A stretch of DNA of 26,230 nt from JBBQKP01 sp038326995 (GCA_038326995.1 JBBQKP010000024.1:1-26230), one strand, 5' to 3'; shown: positions 16,028-24,159, counted from the stretch's first letter. The notes: generated from the sequence alone by a model not told the origin. Program-made: numbers and translations.

Positions 16028-16062
16028 CTTATCTTCTTATCTTCTGTCGGCTTATCTTCTGT
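16028..16062. repeat. 15-bp stop-spanning repeat at the TraR-like/lspA junction
   Basis: On the plus strand, cttatcttctgtcgg (16036-16050) is repeated with changes at 16051-16062, and an 8-base partial copy stands at 16028-16035. On the coding (minus) strand the copies carry TAA at 16054-16052 (the gene's stop), 16039-16037 and 16031-16029. They fill the gap up to the lspA start. Confidence 0.85.
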
Positions 16063-17323
16063 GAAGTCGGCGTTCGACTTCCTGTGCAAACTCAATGGAG
16101 TATTTCGCCCAGGGAACAAATTCAAGGCGCTGTTTGCTGATGGACTTCTGCGTGCCTTCACACAGGCCGAAGGTGCCGTTTTGAATCTTCGCCAGTGCCA
16201 TGTTGATTTCGCGCAGGAGCTGTCGGTCCTTTTCGACAAGGCTCAGGGTGAATTCCTGCTCGTAAGCGTCGGTGCCCTGGTCGGCCATGTGCATGGGCAG
16301 GGATGAGAGGTCGCTGGAACTTTCTCGAAGCGCTTCGCGTTCCATGCTGGTCATGTCGCCGAGAAGGTCGCGTCGTTTGGCGAGCAGCAGGCCGCGAAAG
16401 TGTTCAATGTCGCGCTCGCCGAGCCCGGCCAGGTTCTTGAGTCGACGCTCGCTGGTCGGCGGCGCGGGAGGCCTGGGCGGCTGCGGAGGCAAAACCATGG
16501 GCGGCGCGGGCGGGACGCGAACCAGCGGCTTGGCGGATGAGGTCTTGAACAGCGGCGGAGGCGGGACGTGACCGGTACGATTTGCGACGCGACTCGATGG
16601 AGACTTACCTGTCGCAGTCCGCCCCGCAGGCCTGCCAGCCGGTGCTTTGGCGGTGGTGGAAACGACAACCGGTGCGGCAACACCTCGTGCAGTAATAGCG
16701 GGCGCAGCAACTGTCAGGCTGTCGTGTTTCTCCGACTTCGAGGCGATTCCATTTTTTGCCTTCGCCGTTTTGACGATTGCCTTACCGCCCTTTTCGATTT
16801 TCTCGATTTTCATGATCTTCTCGAGTTTCGCGGGCTGCTTGAAACTGGAGCCTGATTTGGCGGTCGGTTTAAGGGGGGATTTGGATGCGGGCTTGACGGT
16901 CGCTTTCACCGCCGATGTTTTAGCGGTTTTAGACAATGTCTTGGCGATCGGCTTTGAGATAGGCTTTGAGATAGGCTTGCGAATTGACCTATCGCTTGTC
17001 TTTCCGCTGGTCTTGCCGCTGGTCTTCGAGCTCGGCTTGGAGCTTCGCTTAAAGCTTGGAATGGAGCGTGGATTGGAGCTGGGATTGGAGCTTGGCTTGG
17101 AGCTTGTCTTGCCGCTGGTCTTGCCGCTGGTCTTGGAGCTGGGCTTGGAGCTTGGCCTAAATCTTGGATTGGAGCTTGGATTGGAGCTTTTTCTGATTAC
17201 TGGCTTCGAAACTGTTTTGGAAGACGAAGTCGCCTTGGGCGCAGGTCGCGCAGACGATTTACCGGCCCGGGCTTGGGGGGCCGACTTCTTTTTCACCGAT
17301 GATTTGCCTTTTGATTTTGCCAC
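16052..17323 (-). CDS. TraR/DksA-family protein with a long basic low-complexity N-terminus
   Basis: 423 residues. The last 130 resemble TraR/DksA proteins, which act through the RNA polymerase secondary channel: ERDIEHFRGLLLAKRRDLLG, MADQGTDAYEQEFTLSLVEK, and the finger region GTFGLCEGTQKSISKQRLEF ending PWAKYSIEFAQEV. Only one of the four usual zinc cysteines remains. The first ~290 residues are Lys/Ser/Pro/Thr-rich repeats (SKPSSNPSSNP, KTSGKTSGKTS, SKPISKPISKPI) and then a proline-rich linker, resembling a histone H1-like tail. The start is GTG 17323. It is followed directly by lspA. Confidence 0.85.
   Translation of the reverse strand: MAKSKGKSSVKKKSAPQARAGKSSARPAPKATSSSKTVSKPVIRKSSNPSSNPRFRPSSKPSSKTSGKTSGKTSSKPSSNPSSNPRSIPSFKRSSKPSSKTSGKTSGKTSDRSIRKPISKPISKPIAKTLSKTAKTSAVKATVKPASKSPLKPTAKSGSSFKQPAKLEKIMKIEKIEKGGKAIVKTAKAKNGIASKSEKHDSLTVAAPAITARGVAAPVVVSTTAKAPAGRPAGRTATGKSPSSRVANRTGHVPPPPLFKTSSAKPLVRVPPAPPMVLPPQPPRPPAPPTSERRLKNLAGLGERDIEHFRGLLLAKRRDLLGDMTSMEREALRESSSDLSSLPMHMADQGTDAYEQEFTLSLVEKDRQLLREINMALAKIQNGTFGLCEGTQKSISKQRLEFVPWAKYSIEFAQEVERRLHRR
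16945..17190. repeat. 12-bp repeat field in the TraR-like gene
   Basis: Many degenerate 12-bp units, for example ggctttgagata twice in a row near 16951-16974 and gtcttgccgctg in adjacent pairs near 17000 and 17106. All stay in frame on the minus strand and encode SKPx and GKTS-type tetrapeptides. Confidence 0.85.
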
Positions 17324-17729
17324 CGGTCGTACTACCCCGCGTATAAAAGTGTCGAATTGGGAACGGGTACTGGATGTCGAGAATGCCGCGGCAAACGGAG
17401 TTTGCGAAGGCAGGAAAGAGTATTCAATTTGCAGGTTCTGTCAAACTTCGGAAGCCGGAATCGGCAAGAAAAAATTGATATTTTTGGGCTTCCGCAAAGA
17501 CCACCGCCTCTTATTCGCACTGGTAAGAGTCCCAAGAACTGCCGGCGCGCATCTTTAGAAGACGTCCCTTTGGGATCCTTCAGCCGAGTTTTTTGTTTAA
17601 AGCAGGCAGCGGCTGCGGCCTCCGCACTCATTACGGCGCGAGAACTTTCTGCGATACGTATAGCACTGCTCGCAGCTCTAATGATCACCCTTCAATAGGC
17701 ACCGTGCCAGCCGGAAATTTGTGAGGAAA
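17324..17729. other. 406-bp gene-free stretch
   Basis: Lies between the NrnA-like gene and the TraR-like gene, both on the minus strand. Open frames on both strands cross it but have no recognisable composition or start signals. A short hairpin GTCCC-TTT-GGGAT lies near 17566. TTTTATAC on the minus strand just upstream of the TraR-like GTG could be part of a -10 element. I see no tRNA or known structured RNA. Confidence 0.4.
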
Positions 17730-18800
17730 TCAGGTCGTTTCCTGCAAGGTCTTGAGTAGTGCGTCCACGACGCGAGTTCGCACCTCATCCATCGTTCCTT
17801 CAATTTTCAGTCCCGCCGCCCGCGCGTGTCCACCGCCGCCGAACTGCTCTGCAAATGTCGCGACGCTCACCTGTCCCTTGCTTCGCAAGCTCACGCGAAC
17901 GGCTCCGCCTTCTGGAGGCTCGACGAAGAGCGCACTGACCGCGACGGTTCCGATTTGAAGCGGCAAATTTACCAGCCCGTCGGTATCAGGTACGCCCGAC
18001 TTGGTCGATGAAAAATCGGCGCGGGTCAGGGTCATCACGCCCAGACGATTGTCGGCCAGCAACTGCATCGACTGCATCGCGCACTGCTGCATCAAGAGCC
18101 GCTGCGGCCGTTCGTTCTGGTAGAGCCTTTGATACATCGCGTCGGTGTCGACGCCGGTCTCCATCAACTCCGCGGCCAGGCGCATCGTGGCGGGCGTGGT
18201 GTTGGAGAATTGGAACCATCCGGTATCGCTGACCAATGCGACGTAGATCGCCTCGGCGAGTCGGTGCGTCATCGGCACGCCGACATGCTTCGCGACGGCC
18301 GCGGCGATCTCGCCCGCCGCCGCCGCTGAGGTGCGAACCAGTTTCACGTCCGCCCAGTCTTCCTGAGTCAGGTGGTGATCGAGAACCAAACGCGTGCCGG
18401 TCCAACGTTCTCCTGATCCTTCAATCAAGTCTTTCAGTCCCGGCAACTGCGACCACGTGCCGGTATCCACAACCAAAAGGCCGTCGTAGCGTGACATGTC
18501 CGCCGTCGTGATCGGCATCTTCTCAAGCACCTGCATGACAGAAACGCTCATATCCTGAAAAAGAAACTGATGTTTCGTCGGCATCTTTGAAAGAAGCAAA
18601 ATGTCGTGTTTGATGCCGAGATGGCTCAGCACGATCGACATGGTTTTGACGGTGCCCAGTGCGTCGCCGTCGGGGCGGACGTGCGTGGTGATGAGCACAT
18701 TCGAGAGCGGGCGAAGTCGGGTGACCAGAGCCTCGAGTGAAGTTTCAAAGGCGCTGTCGGATGTATAGTCGGGTGTGTGTTCAAGTGTGTGTTCGGGCAT
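17730..18800 (-). CDS. nrnA: DHH/DHHA1 phosphoesterase, NrnA-like oligoribonuclease
   Basis: Family members degrade short RNA oligonucleotides or pAp using two metal ions. From ATG 18800 the product is 356 residues. Motifs in order: LITTHVRPDGDALG, LLVVDTGTW, LVLDHHLTQEDW (the DHH motif), YVALVSDTGWFQFSNT, and the DHHA1 motif FGGGGHARAAG near the C-terminus. The N-terminal leader EHTLEHTPDYTSD comes from 12-bp DNA repeats. An alternative GTG start at 18881 would overlap the stop of the upstream DUF1444 gene, but the added 27 residues do not resemble the family. It lies downstream of DUF1444 in the same orientation. Confidence 0.88.
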   Translation of the reverse strand: MPEHTLEHTPDYTSDSAFETSLEALVTRLRPLSNVLITTHVRPDGDALGTVKTMSIVLSHLGIKHDILLLSKMPTKHQFLFQDMSVSVMQVLEKMPITTADMSRYDGLLVVDTGTWSQLPGLKDLIEGSGERWTGTRLVLDHHLTQEDWADVKLVRTSAAAAGEIAAAVAKHVGVPMTHRLAEAIYVALVSDTGWFQFSNTTPATMRLAAELMETGVDTDAMYQRLYQNERPQRLLMQQCAMQSMQLLADNRLGVMTLTRADFSSTKSGVPDTDGLVNLPLQIGTVAVSALFVEPPEGGAVRVSLRSKGQVSVATFAEQFGGGGHARAAGLKIEGTMDEVRTRVVDALLKTLQETT

Positions 18801-18856
18801 GCAAGGTACGCCGGTTGACTGAAATCTGCAGAGCAGAAAAACAGAGGAGATAATTT

Positions 18857-18892
18857 CACGGACGCCAGTTGATCGACTCACGGACGCCAGTT
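18857..18892. repeat. 22-bp spaced direct repeat spanning the DUF1444 stop
   Basis: cacggacgccagtt occurs at 18857-18870 and again at 18879-18892. On the minus strand the upstream copy contains the DUF1444 stop TGA and the second repeats a TGA 22 bases on, in another frame. Confidence 0.85.
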
Positions 18893-19663
18893 CGCGATGC
18901 CGTCGGCCGTGACCATGTAGACCTGATTGGAAACCTGGTTGGGCCGGGTGCGGTAGTCTTCTTGAATCTGGGGCATCAGGCCGTTGATGGTCTGCTCCTG
19001 CTCGCGAAAGCAGACGAGCAGATCGCGTGTGGGCACGGCCGCGAGGAACGGACTGCCCAGGTGCTGACGAAGCCGCTCGTGCAAGGTGGGCAAAAGCAGG
19101 CGTGAGCTGTCGTAGCCGTCTTCATTTTGAAGCAGGATAAAACCGGCCGCCCCGGCTTCGTCGGCGGCGACATGTGCGGCGAGTTCCTGGCTGGTCTTCG
19201 CCAGGTTCTCCATCGACTTTTCATGAAGATCAGCGATATCGACCTGCCAGCGTGCGAGCTGAGCGACCGTGATGTGTGCAATCGTGCGGTCCCCGTCGAC
19301 GACATAACTCACGGCAAGCCCGTCGACCACCGTCTGCGCCGCCAGGCCCTGCTCGTTGAGCATGTCGGCATCGGCGGCGATGACGATGGGCATGACGCGG
19401 TTCTCAAGATCGCTAAACGACGCGCCTTCATCGGGCGTGCCCTCGGCGGCGCGGATCATCTCGATCGCCCAGCGATGCACATGATGCTCGACCTCGGCCG
19501 GCCGGAGCAGCGAAATCCGATAAAGATTCTCCAGCGAAGACGTTCGCCCATTGAGCTTCATCGAAAACGGCTCTGGCGCGCGGGCAATCTTGACGAGCGG
19601 AAACCGCTTGCGGACCAGCGAAATAACTTGCCGTGCGAATTGATCGCGCGTCGCCTCTGACAT
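18878..19663 (-). CDS. DUF1444 (YtpQ-like) family protein
   Basis: About 261 residues from ATG 19663 (MSEATRDQFARQVISLVRKR). The pattern resembles DUF1444/UPF0354 (B. subtilis YtpQ): FSMKLNGRTSSLENLYRI, then NRVMPIVIAADADMLNEQ, VVDGLAVSYVVDGDRTIAHI and KSMENLAKTSQELAAHV, the last matching the family's A..NL segment. The C-terminal half continues with GFILLQNEDGYDSSRLLLPT and FLAAVPTRDLLVCFRE. The function of the family is unknown. No signal peptide is visible, so it is probably cytoplasmic. An earlier in-frame ATG at 19699 exists. It stands first in a possible minus-strand run with NrnA, the TraR-like gene and lspA. Confidence 0.75.
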   Translation of the reverse strand: MSEATRDQFARQVISLVRKRFPLVKIARAPEPFSMKLNGRTSSLENLYRISLLRPAEVEHHVHRWAIEMIRAAEGTPDEGASFSDLENRVMPIVIAADADMLNEQGLAAQTVVDGLAVSYVVDGDRTIAHITVAQLARWQVDIADLHEKSMENLAKTSQELAAHVAADEAGAAGFILLQNEDGYDSSRLLLPTLHERLRQHLGSPFLAAVPTRDLLVCFREQEQTINGLMPQIQEDYRTRPNQVSNQVYMVTADGIANWRP

Positions 19664-19901
19664 GACAACAGTGTAGTCACTCTTTGAGTGGTTCACCACT
19701 TAGAGATTGGTTGCATCAGGGAGGGTCACGGCGAGAATTTATCGTTGCGTCATCAAGGCAAACGCAACACGCCTCGACTGCACAACTGTTACCGCCCAAT
19801 ACCGTCCACTAAAATCAAGGCGGGGTTTTATTTCAAAATAATTTCCCGAGCCGGCACTCTCCCCTTTATCTCAAGCGGGAATGCCCCCTATACTCGCAAT
19901 C

Positions 19902-20162
19902 ATGGCACACGTTATCGCTCAACCCTGTATCGGCACGAAAGACACCAGCTGCGTCGCGGTTTGTCCCGTAGACTGTATTCACCCCGGCAAGACCGCGTCC
20001 GACTTCGCAAAGGCCGACCAGCTCTACATAGACCCCGACACCTGCATTGATTGCGGCCTGTGCGTTGACGAATGCCCGGTTCAGGCGATCTACCCTGTCG
20101 AAGACCTTCCTGCCGAGTGGACGAACTTCATCGACAAGAATTCGCTTTACTTCAAAAAGTAA
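19902..20162 (+). CDS. fdxA: 7Fe-type ferredoxin (3Fe-4S/4Fe-4S)
   Basis: 86-residue cytoplasmic electron carrier. Cysteines stand at 9, 17, 21, 25, 48, 51, 54 and 58 (PCIGTKDTSCVAVCPVDC and CIDCGLCVDECP). The spacing C-x7-C-x3-C before the second CxxCxxCxxxC matches Azotobacter-type 7Fe ferredoxins, where the first, second and last cysteines bind a 3Fe-4S cluster and the others a 4Fe-4S cluster. ATG 19902 is chosen over an in-frame ATG at 19881 because the conserved N-terminus is MAHVIAQPCIG. No redox partner gene is adjacent. A perfect palindrome follows 37 bases after the stop. Confidence 0.93.
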   Translation: MAHVIAQPCIGTKDTSCVAVCPVDCIHPGKTASDFAKADQLYIDPDTCIDCGLCVDECPVQAIYPVEDLPAEWTNFIDKNSLYFKK

Positions 20163-20199
20163 GAGGCGACTTCGGGCAATTGCTTCTCACGGGCACCTG

Positions 20200-20232
20200 G
20201 TTGTCGTTCGAACGACAACTCAAGGCATCTTT
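20200..20232 (+). terminator. Perfect 20-bp palindrome followed by a T-tract after the ferredoxin gene
   Basis: GTTGTCGTTCGAACGACAAC (20200-20219) is exactly self-complementary. As RNA it gives an 8-bp stem with a TCGA loop. A T6 run at 20227-20232 follows after seven other bases. This spacing is longer than usual for an intrinsic terminator, so an operator site for the downstream gene is the alternative. Confidence 0.5.
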
Positions 20233-20418
20233 TTTACATCCGGCCGGGATAAACCGGACGCCCCGCACGACAGCCCGACCGGCGTTCGGATTTTCTGGCG
20301 CTTCCGACGAGCACACTTGCCCATTGGCGCAGAACCTGCGACAAAACAATCGTCACGTCTACGCGTAGTTTCTCGTGGTTTTTCAAGTTAATCGTTCAAT
20401 CGCATCGGAGCAGGCCGA

Positions 20419-21249
20419 ATGGATATTGTCATCGGAACACAACTGTTTCCCTGGTCGCAGCACTATCAGGCGGGCGGAAAGAAACTCGAGGACAATCTTG
20501 ACGATTGTTTCGGCCAGATTAAGTCTGCCGGGCTTGATGTCGTTGAAGGGTCCGTAACCTCAGAGGCGCAGGCAAATCTGATCAGCCGTCTCCTGCGTAA
20601 GCACCGCCTGGAGATGCCCACCATGTACGTCGGGGCTACACTCCACAATGAGCAATGGGCCAAGGACTTCGAATCGGTTGTGAACCAGGCCCGATGGGGC
20701 AAGACGCTGGGCGTCAAAATCGTGGTCGTCAATCCCTCGCCTGTCGACTGGAACACCAAGCAAGATAAGACTGAAGACGAAATTCGGACACAGTCGCACG
20801 CGATGCTGCAACTGACCGAGGTGCTCAAGAGCATCGGGCTCACACTCGCCTATCACACGCACGACGGCGAAATGCGTCGATGCGCGCGTGAGCTGCACCA
20901 CATGCTGCTCGCCACCCGGCGGGTCGGAATGAAATTCTGCCTCGATGCGCACTGGATTTGGCGCGGGGCCGAGGGTTCGCAGGTCGTGCTCGACGACATC
21001 ATCGAACTCTACGGCGACCGGATCGCCTCGCTGCACGTCAGGCAAAGCATCGACAACGTCTATACCGAAACACTCCAGGACGGCGACATCGATTACTACT
21101 CCGTCGCACGCAAACTCAAACAGATCGACTTTGAAGGCCCGATCCTCATCGAAACCTCACGTGAGCCCGGCACGCCAGAGACCATGGACATCTCCGACGC
21201 CCATCGCATCAGTGCCGAGTGGATCAAACGCACGCTCGTGCTGCTGTAA
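20419..21249 (+). CDS. Sugar phosphate isomerase/epimerase (xylose isomerase-like TIM barrel)
   Basis: 276 residues of the AP endonuclease 2/xylose isomerase-like superfamily, usually metal-dependent enzymes acting on sugars or inositols. Visible strands and likely metal ligands include GLDVVEGSVTSEAQ, GVKIVVVNPSPVDW, LTLAYHTHDGEMRR, VGMKFCLDAHWIWRGAE, RIASLHVRQSID and GPILIETSREPG. The glutamate, aspartate and histidine positions in these blocks fit a metal-binding barrel. GGAG lies about nine bases before ATG 20419. The substrate cannot be told from the sequence. The gene stands alone and is closed by a strong terminator. Confidence 0.85.
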   Translation: MDIVIGTQLFPWSQHYQAGGKKLEDNLDDCFGQIKSAGLDVVEGSVTSEAQANLISRLLRKHRLEMPTMYVGATLHNEQWAKDFESVVNQARWGKTLGVKIVVVNPSPVDWNTKQDKTEDEIRTQSHAMLQLTEVLKSIGLTLAYHTHDGEMRRCARELHHMLLATRRVGMKFCLDAHWIWRGAEGSQVVLDDIIELYGDRIASLHVRQSIDNVYTETLQDGDIDYYSVARKLKQIDFEGPILIETSREPGTPETMDISDAHRISAEWIKRTLVLL

Positions 21250-21291
21250 CATTCATCTTTTTTTCAGGCCATCGCTTTCCCCGGAAACGCA

Positions 21292-21323
21292 AAACGCCCA
21301 CGCATTTGATTGCGTGGGCGTTT
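21292..21323. terminator. Bidirectional intrinsic terminator between convergent genes
   Basis: AAACGCCCACGCA and TGCGTGGGCGTTT pair over 13 bp around a TTTGAT loop. A/T runs at both ends of the stem allow termination of both the plus-strand TIM-barrel gene and the minus-strand recombinase gene. Confidence 0.88.
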
Positions 21324-21356
21324 GAGTTTGTGTGCTGATTCCTTGCTACTCGTGGC

Positions 21357-22541
21357 TCATCCGACCTTTGAAGGCATCGGCTGAAGCACCGGGTGCGGAA
21401 TGCTGGGGGCGTGTGCACGCGGGTGAGCGTTGTCGTAGCTCTCCTTGATTTTTCGAGTGGTCAGGTGCGTGTAAATCTGAGTGGTCGAAAGCGACTGATG
21501 TCCGAGCAATTCCTGAACACTGCGAAGGTCGGCACCGTTGTTGAGCAGGTGCGTCGCGAAGCTGTGCCTGAGTGTGTGCGGGCTGATTCCGGGGTCCAGG
21601 CCCGCGATCTGCAGGTATTTGTCGAGCTTGCGTCGAACAGAGCGGGTGCTGAGCGACTCGCCGTGCTTGTTGAGAAAGAGCCTGGAGATGCGTTCAATGC
21701 TCAGGCGTGGGTCGGTGGCGCGGAAGTCGATGTACCGCTTGACGGCGGCGATCGCCTGGCTGCCGATGGGAGCGAGTCGGTCTTTTCGACCCTTACCGCG
21801 AACCCGCAATACGCCTTCTTCCAGATCGATGTCGCTGATATCCAGTGCGACGAGTTCACTGACGCGGATGCCGCTGCTGTAAAGCACTTCGAGCATCGCC
21901 TTATCGCGACAGGCTAGTAGGTCGTTGTCGCCCGGCGCATCAAGAAGTTTTTGCACTTGTTCGAGGTCCAGACACTTGGGCAGGCGCTTTTCCTGTTTGG
22001 GCGTTCGAATGGAAGAGAGCGGGTTGGCAGTGACCAGACTGCGGCGAATGAGGTATTTGTAGAACGAGCGAAGCGTCGCCAGCTTGCGGGCGGTCGTGCT
22101 CTTGGTGTAGTTCTGGGCGTAGAGATAGCTGAGGAACTCGCGGAAGAGCAGCGTATCGGAGGCGATGATCTGCGCGTCGGTGTCGCCCGGATTGGTCGGG
22201 GCATTGTTGCGATACGTCAGACCGATTTCGCCGCGAACGAACTGACAGAACTGAATCAGGTCAGCGCCGTAGCTTCGGACGGTGTAGTCAGAGAAGTGAC
22301 GTTCAAACTTGAGATAGTCGAGGAAGCCGCGGACGTTGGGCGAGGCGTTCTCCAGAACGTGAGGCTGCGCGTTGAGCGTGGTGGGACCATTGCTGATCCC
22401 CGCCTGCTGTCCCGTGTTGCGCGCCATGAAAGAGGTACCGGCCGGCATGGGAACCATATTGGTGCCGATGCTGGAACCGCCGTTGCTTGGATTGGAAGCC
22501 GGCTGGGCCGGTGACGAATTCGGTGTGGTTGAGCTGATCAT
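21357..22541 (-). CDS. Tyrosine recombinase XerC/XerD-like
   Basis: Site-specific recombinase of the type that resolves chromosome dimers. From ATG 22541 the protein has 394 residues. It has a SAM-like N-terminal DNA-binding domain from about residue 66 (NVRGFLDYLKFERHFSDYTV) and a catalytic domain with Arg226 (SSGIRVSEL), Lys250 (VRGKGRKDR), His322 and Arg325 (HTLRHSFATHLL), His348 (LLGHQSLSTT) and Tyr357 (QIYTHL). Residues 1-65 are a Ser/Pro/Asn-rich extension not usual in Xer proteins. The frame stays open upstream to 22880, so a longer product is possible but unlikely. No integrase-associated genes lie nearby, which favours a housekeeping Xer over a mobile element. Confidence 0.92.
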   Translation of the reverse strand: MISSTTPNSSPAQPASNPSNGGSSIGTNMVPMPAGTSFMARNTGQQAGISNGPTTLNAQPHVLENASPNVRGFLDYLKFERHFSDYTVRSYGADLIQFCQFVRGEIGLTYRNNAPTNPGDTDAQIIASDTLLFREFLSYLYAQNYTKSTTARKLATLRSFYKYLIRRSLVTANPLSSIRTPKQEKRLPKCLDLEQVQKLLDAPGDNDLLACRDKAMLEVLYSSGIRVSELVALDISDIDLEEGVLRVRGKGRKDRLAPIGSQAIAAVKRYIDFRATDPRLSIERISRLFLNKHGESLSTRSVRRKLDKYLQIAGLDPGISPHTLRHSFATHLLNNGADLRSVQELLGHQSLSTTQIYTHLTTRKIKESYDNAHPRAHAPSIPHPVLQPMPSKVG

Positions 22542-22701
22542 GATGGACGCAGCGACACGCTTGGGTGTCGGTCTGACGTGTCCGTGGGGAGGTTCCCGAA
22601 AAATCGGGAGGACGCGCGAAACGATCCACGTTCCGCGAGGCGGCATCGGATGTAACGACCACACATTTCGGCGTGCGATCACTACCCCGATAACTGCCTG
22701 C

Positions 22702-22950
22702 CTATTGTTTCGGCAGGAAGGCCTGTAATTCTTTGGATAAATGTTGGCCGAGCTGATGTGAGAGCACCGCGGCATCAAACCAGTCGAACGGGAGCTGCCT
22801 GGATTTGACAAGATCCGCAAGCGCTTCGAGCACAGCGGGCTCGTCGCCGGGCGTGTACCGGAAGGAAAAGGTGTGAGCACCTTTCACCAGGCTGATGTGC
22901 CGCGGCTCGAGCTTCTTTTTGACGATGGTGCCGGGCTTATCATTGGTCAT
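22702..22950 (-). CDS. Small hypothetical protein upstream of the Xer gene
   Basis: 82 residues, family not recognised. It reads as a compact soluble protein: basic N-terminus (KPGTIVKKKLEPRHISLVKG), a short beta-like stretch (HTFSFRYTPGDEP) and two helices (VLEALADLVKSRQLPFDWFD and LSHQLGQHLSKELQAFLPKQ). Ordered secondary structure and start/stop placement support a real gene. It lies 160 bp upstream of the Xer gene on the same strand and may be co-transcribed. ATG 22950 has no clear Shine-Dalgarno. Confidence 0.65.
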   Translation of the reverse strand: MTNDKPGTIVKKKLEPRHISLVKGAHTFSFRYTPGDEPAVLEALADLVKSRQLPFDWFDAAVLSHQLGQHLSKELQAFLPKQ

Positions 22951-23433
22951 GAGACATCAGCTATATCGGCAGGAAACCGCCCGACCGATAGCGGCATGCC
23001 AATACAGACGCCGACCAAAGCTCAATCAAACGCTCTGACGTTAATCCCGATAAAGGAACTTGCGATTCAATCAAGTAGCAGTAGGACAATGAGCTCCTTT
23101 GTGCGGGTCTGTCAGATCACTATTGCACTTACCCTTACTTTGCACTAACATAGCGTCTGGTGACTAACCTGTGGACAACGTGACCTCTGGAGAAGACGAC
23201 CACGATTTTTTTTCCAGTCTAACGTATGCTCCCAAATCGAGAACTGGCGATAGCTTACGGCGAGCAGACACGACATGTGGTATATGAAGAGGGTTGACTA
23301 CCCCTACAAGTGGTATATCCTTCCCAGCCGAAGTCGTGTATGTCATAGCCGCCCTCCGTAACGTCCCGCTCGAAAAACGCCGGCTCGAACATCGATCTTC
23401 TCGAATAACGCAACTACGCAAACCGCAACGACC
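22951..23433. other. 483-bp gene-free divergent region upstream of dcd
   Basis: Lies between the small minus-strand gene and dcd. Apart from the promoter-like element at 23123-23151 I see no RNA gene, long hairpin or credible coding frame. Open frames across it are overlaps of the neighbouring genes. Confidence 0.4.
23123..23151 (+). promoter_or_regulatory. Candidate sigma70-type promoter upstream of dcd
   Basis: TTGCAC (23123-23128), a 17-bp spacer and TAACAT (23146-23151). It points toward dcd but is about 280 bp from its start, which would imply a long leader. Read by eye only. Confidence 0.35.
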
Positions 23434-24006
23434 ATGTCCATTCTCTGCGACACACAAATCCGCGAACTCGTGGGCATCGAACCCTTCGAAGACACCGCAA
23501 AACGCCCGGGCAAAATCAGCTTCGGCGTATCCAGTTACGGCTACGACGTCCGCGTCGGTACGCTGTTCAAAATCTTCACCAACGTCTCCCCCACCGGCGG
23601 CCAGGCGATCGTCGACCCCAAGCGATTCACCGAAGATCTCTTCGTCACCGTCGACACCCAATACACCGGCAACGATCACGTCATCATCCCGCCCAACAGT
23701 TTCGCACTCGCTGAAACCGTCGAGTACATCAGCGTCCCACGAGATTGCCTGGCGATCTGCGTCGGCAAATCCACCTACGCCCGCTGCGGAATCATCGTCA
23801 ACGTCACTCCACTCGAACCCGAATGGCGCGGCAAGGTCACGATCGAAATCTCAAACACCACCCCACTGCCCGCCAAAATCTACGCCAACGAAGGCATCGC
23901 CCAAATGCTGTTCTTTCAGGCGGAACGTGTCTGCTCCGTCAGCTACGCAGACAAAAAGGGCAAATATCAGGATCAGGCCGGGTTGGTCCTGCCCAAGGTC
24001 GATTAA
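23434..24006 (+). CDS. dcd: dCTP deaminase
   Basis: Converts dCTP to dUTP (or directly to dUMP in bifunctional forms), feeding thymidylate synthesis. The 190-residue length is typical. The trimeric dUTPase-fold motifs are GVSSYGYDVRVG, CVGKSTYARCGIIVNVTPLE, EWRGKVTIEISNTTPLPAKI and YANEGIAQMLFF. Glu138 in TIEIS matches the catalytic glutamate of E. coli Dcd by position and context, and Arg117 lies in the conserved GKSxxAR block. Whether it is mono- or bifunctional cannot be judged. There is no good Shine-Dalgarno before ATG 23434. Confidence 0.94.
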   Translation: MSILCDTQIRELVGIEPFEDTAKRPGKISFGVSSYGYDVRVGTLFKIFTNVSPTGGQAIVDPKRFTEDLFVTVDTQYTGNDHVIIPPNSFALAETVEYISVPRDCLAICVGKSTYARCGIIVNVTPLEPEWRGKVTIEISNTTPLPAKIYANEGIAQMLFFQAERVCSVSYADKKGKYQDQAGLVLPKVD

Positions 24007-24029
24007 CCGCGCTACATAGTCGTCTGCGT

Positions 24030-24070
24030 GTATCATATCTGCATGTCATGTCTATCTGTCATATCTATCT
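24030..24070 (+). repeat. 13-bp intergenic tandem repeat after dcd
   Basis: gtcatgtctatct (24045-24057) and gtcatatctatct (24058-24070) are adjacent 13-bp units. A more diverged copy precedes them. They lie 24-64 bases after the dcd stop. Confidence 0.8.
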
Positions 24071-24159
24071 GTGCGTTCTCAGTCTGATGTAATAAGTCCG
24101 GGTGTCTCTTGCGGGATGCCCAATAGTCAGATCGTCGTTCGAAATCCAAAAGGATACGC

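Noticed and set aside
16945..17190. Possible CRISPR-like regular repeats
   Set aside because: Units are 12 bp, directly adjacent without spacers, and in frame with a gene.
16647..17558. A 303-codon plus-strand frame rich in Leu/Gly/Glu repeats
   Set aside because: It is the complement of the 12-bp repeat field of the TraR-like gene; the minus strand ends in a recognisable conserved domain.
17332..17688. A 118-codon minus-strand frame, and a possible structured RNA
   Set aside because: No recognisable protein pattern, and I could not fit tmRNA, SRP RNA, RNase P RNA or 6S RNA to it.
21357..22541. Tyrosine recombinase as sign of an integrated element
   Set aside because: No att-like repeats, tRNA junction or phage genes nearby; the sequence fits a housekeeping XerC/XerD.
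22873..23148. A 91-codon plus-strand frame in the region upstream of dcd
   Set aside because: It overlaps the start of the small minus-strand gene and has no start signal or domain pattern.
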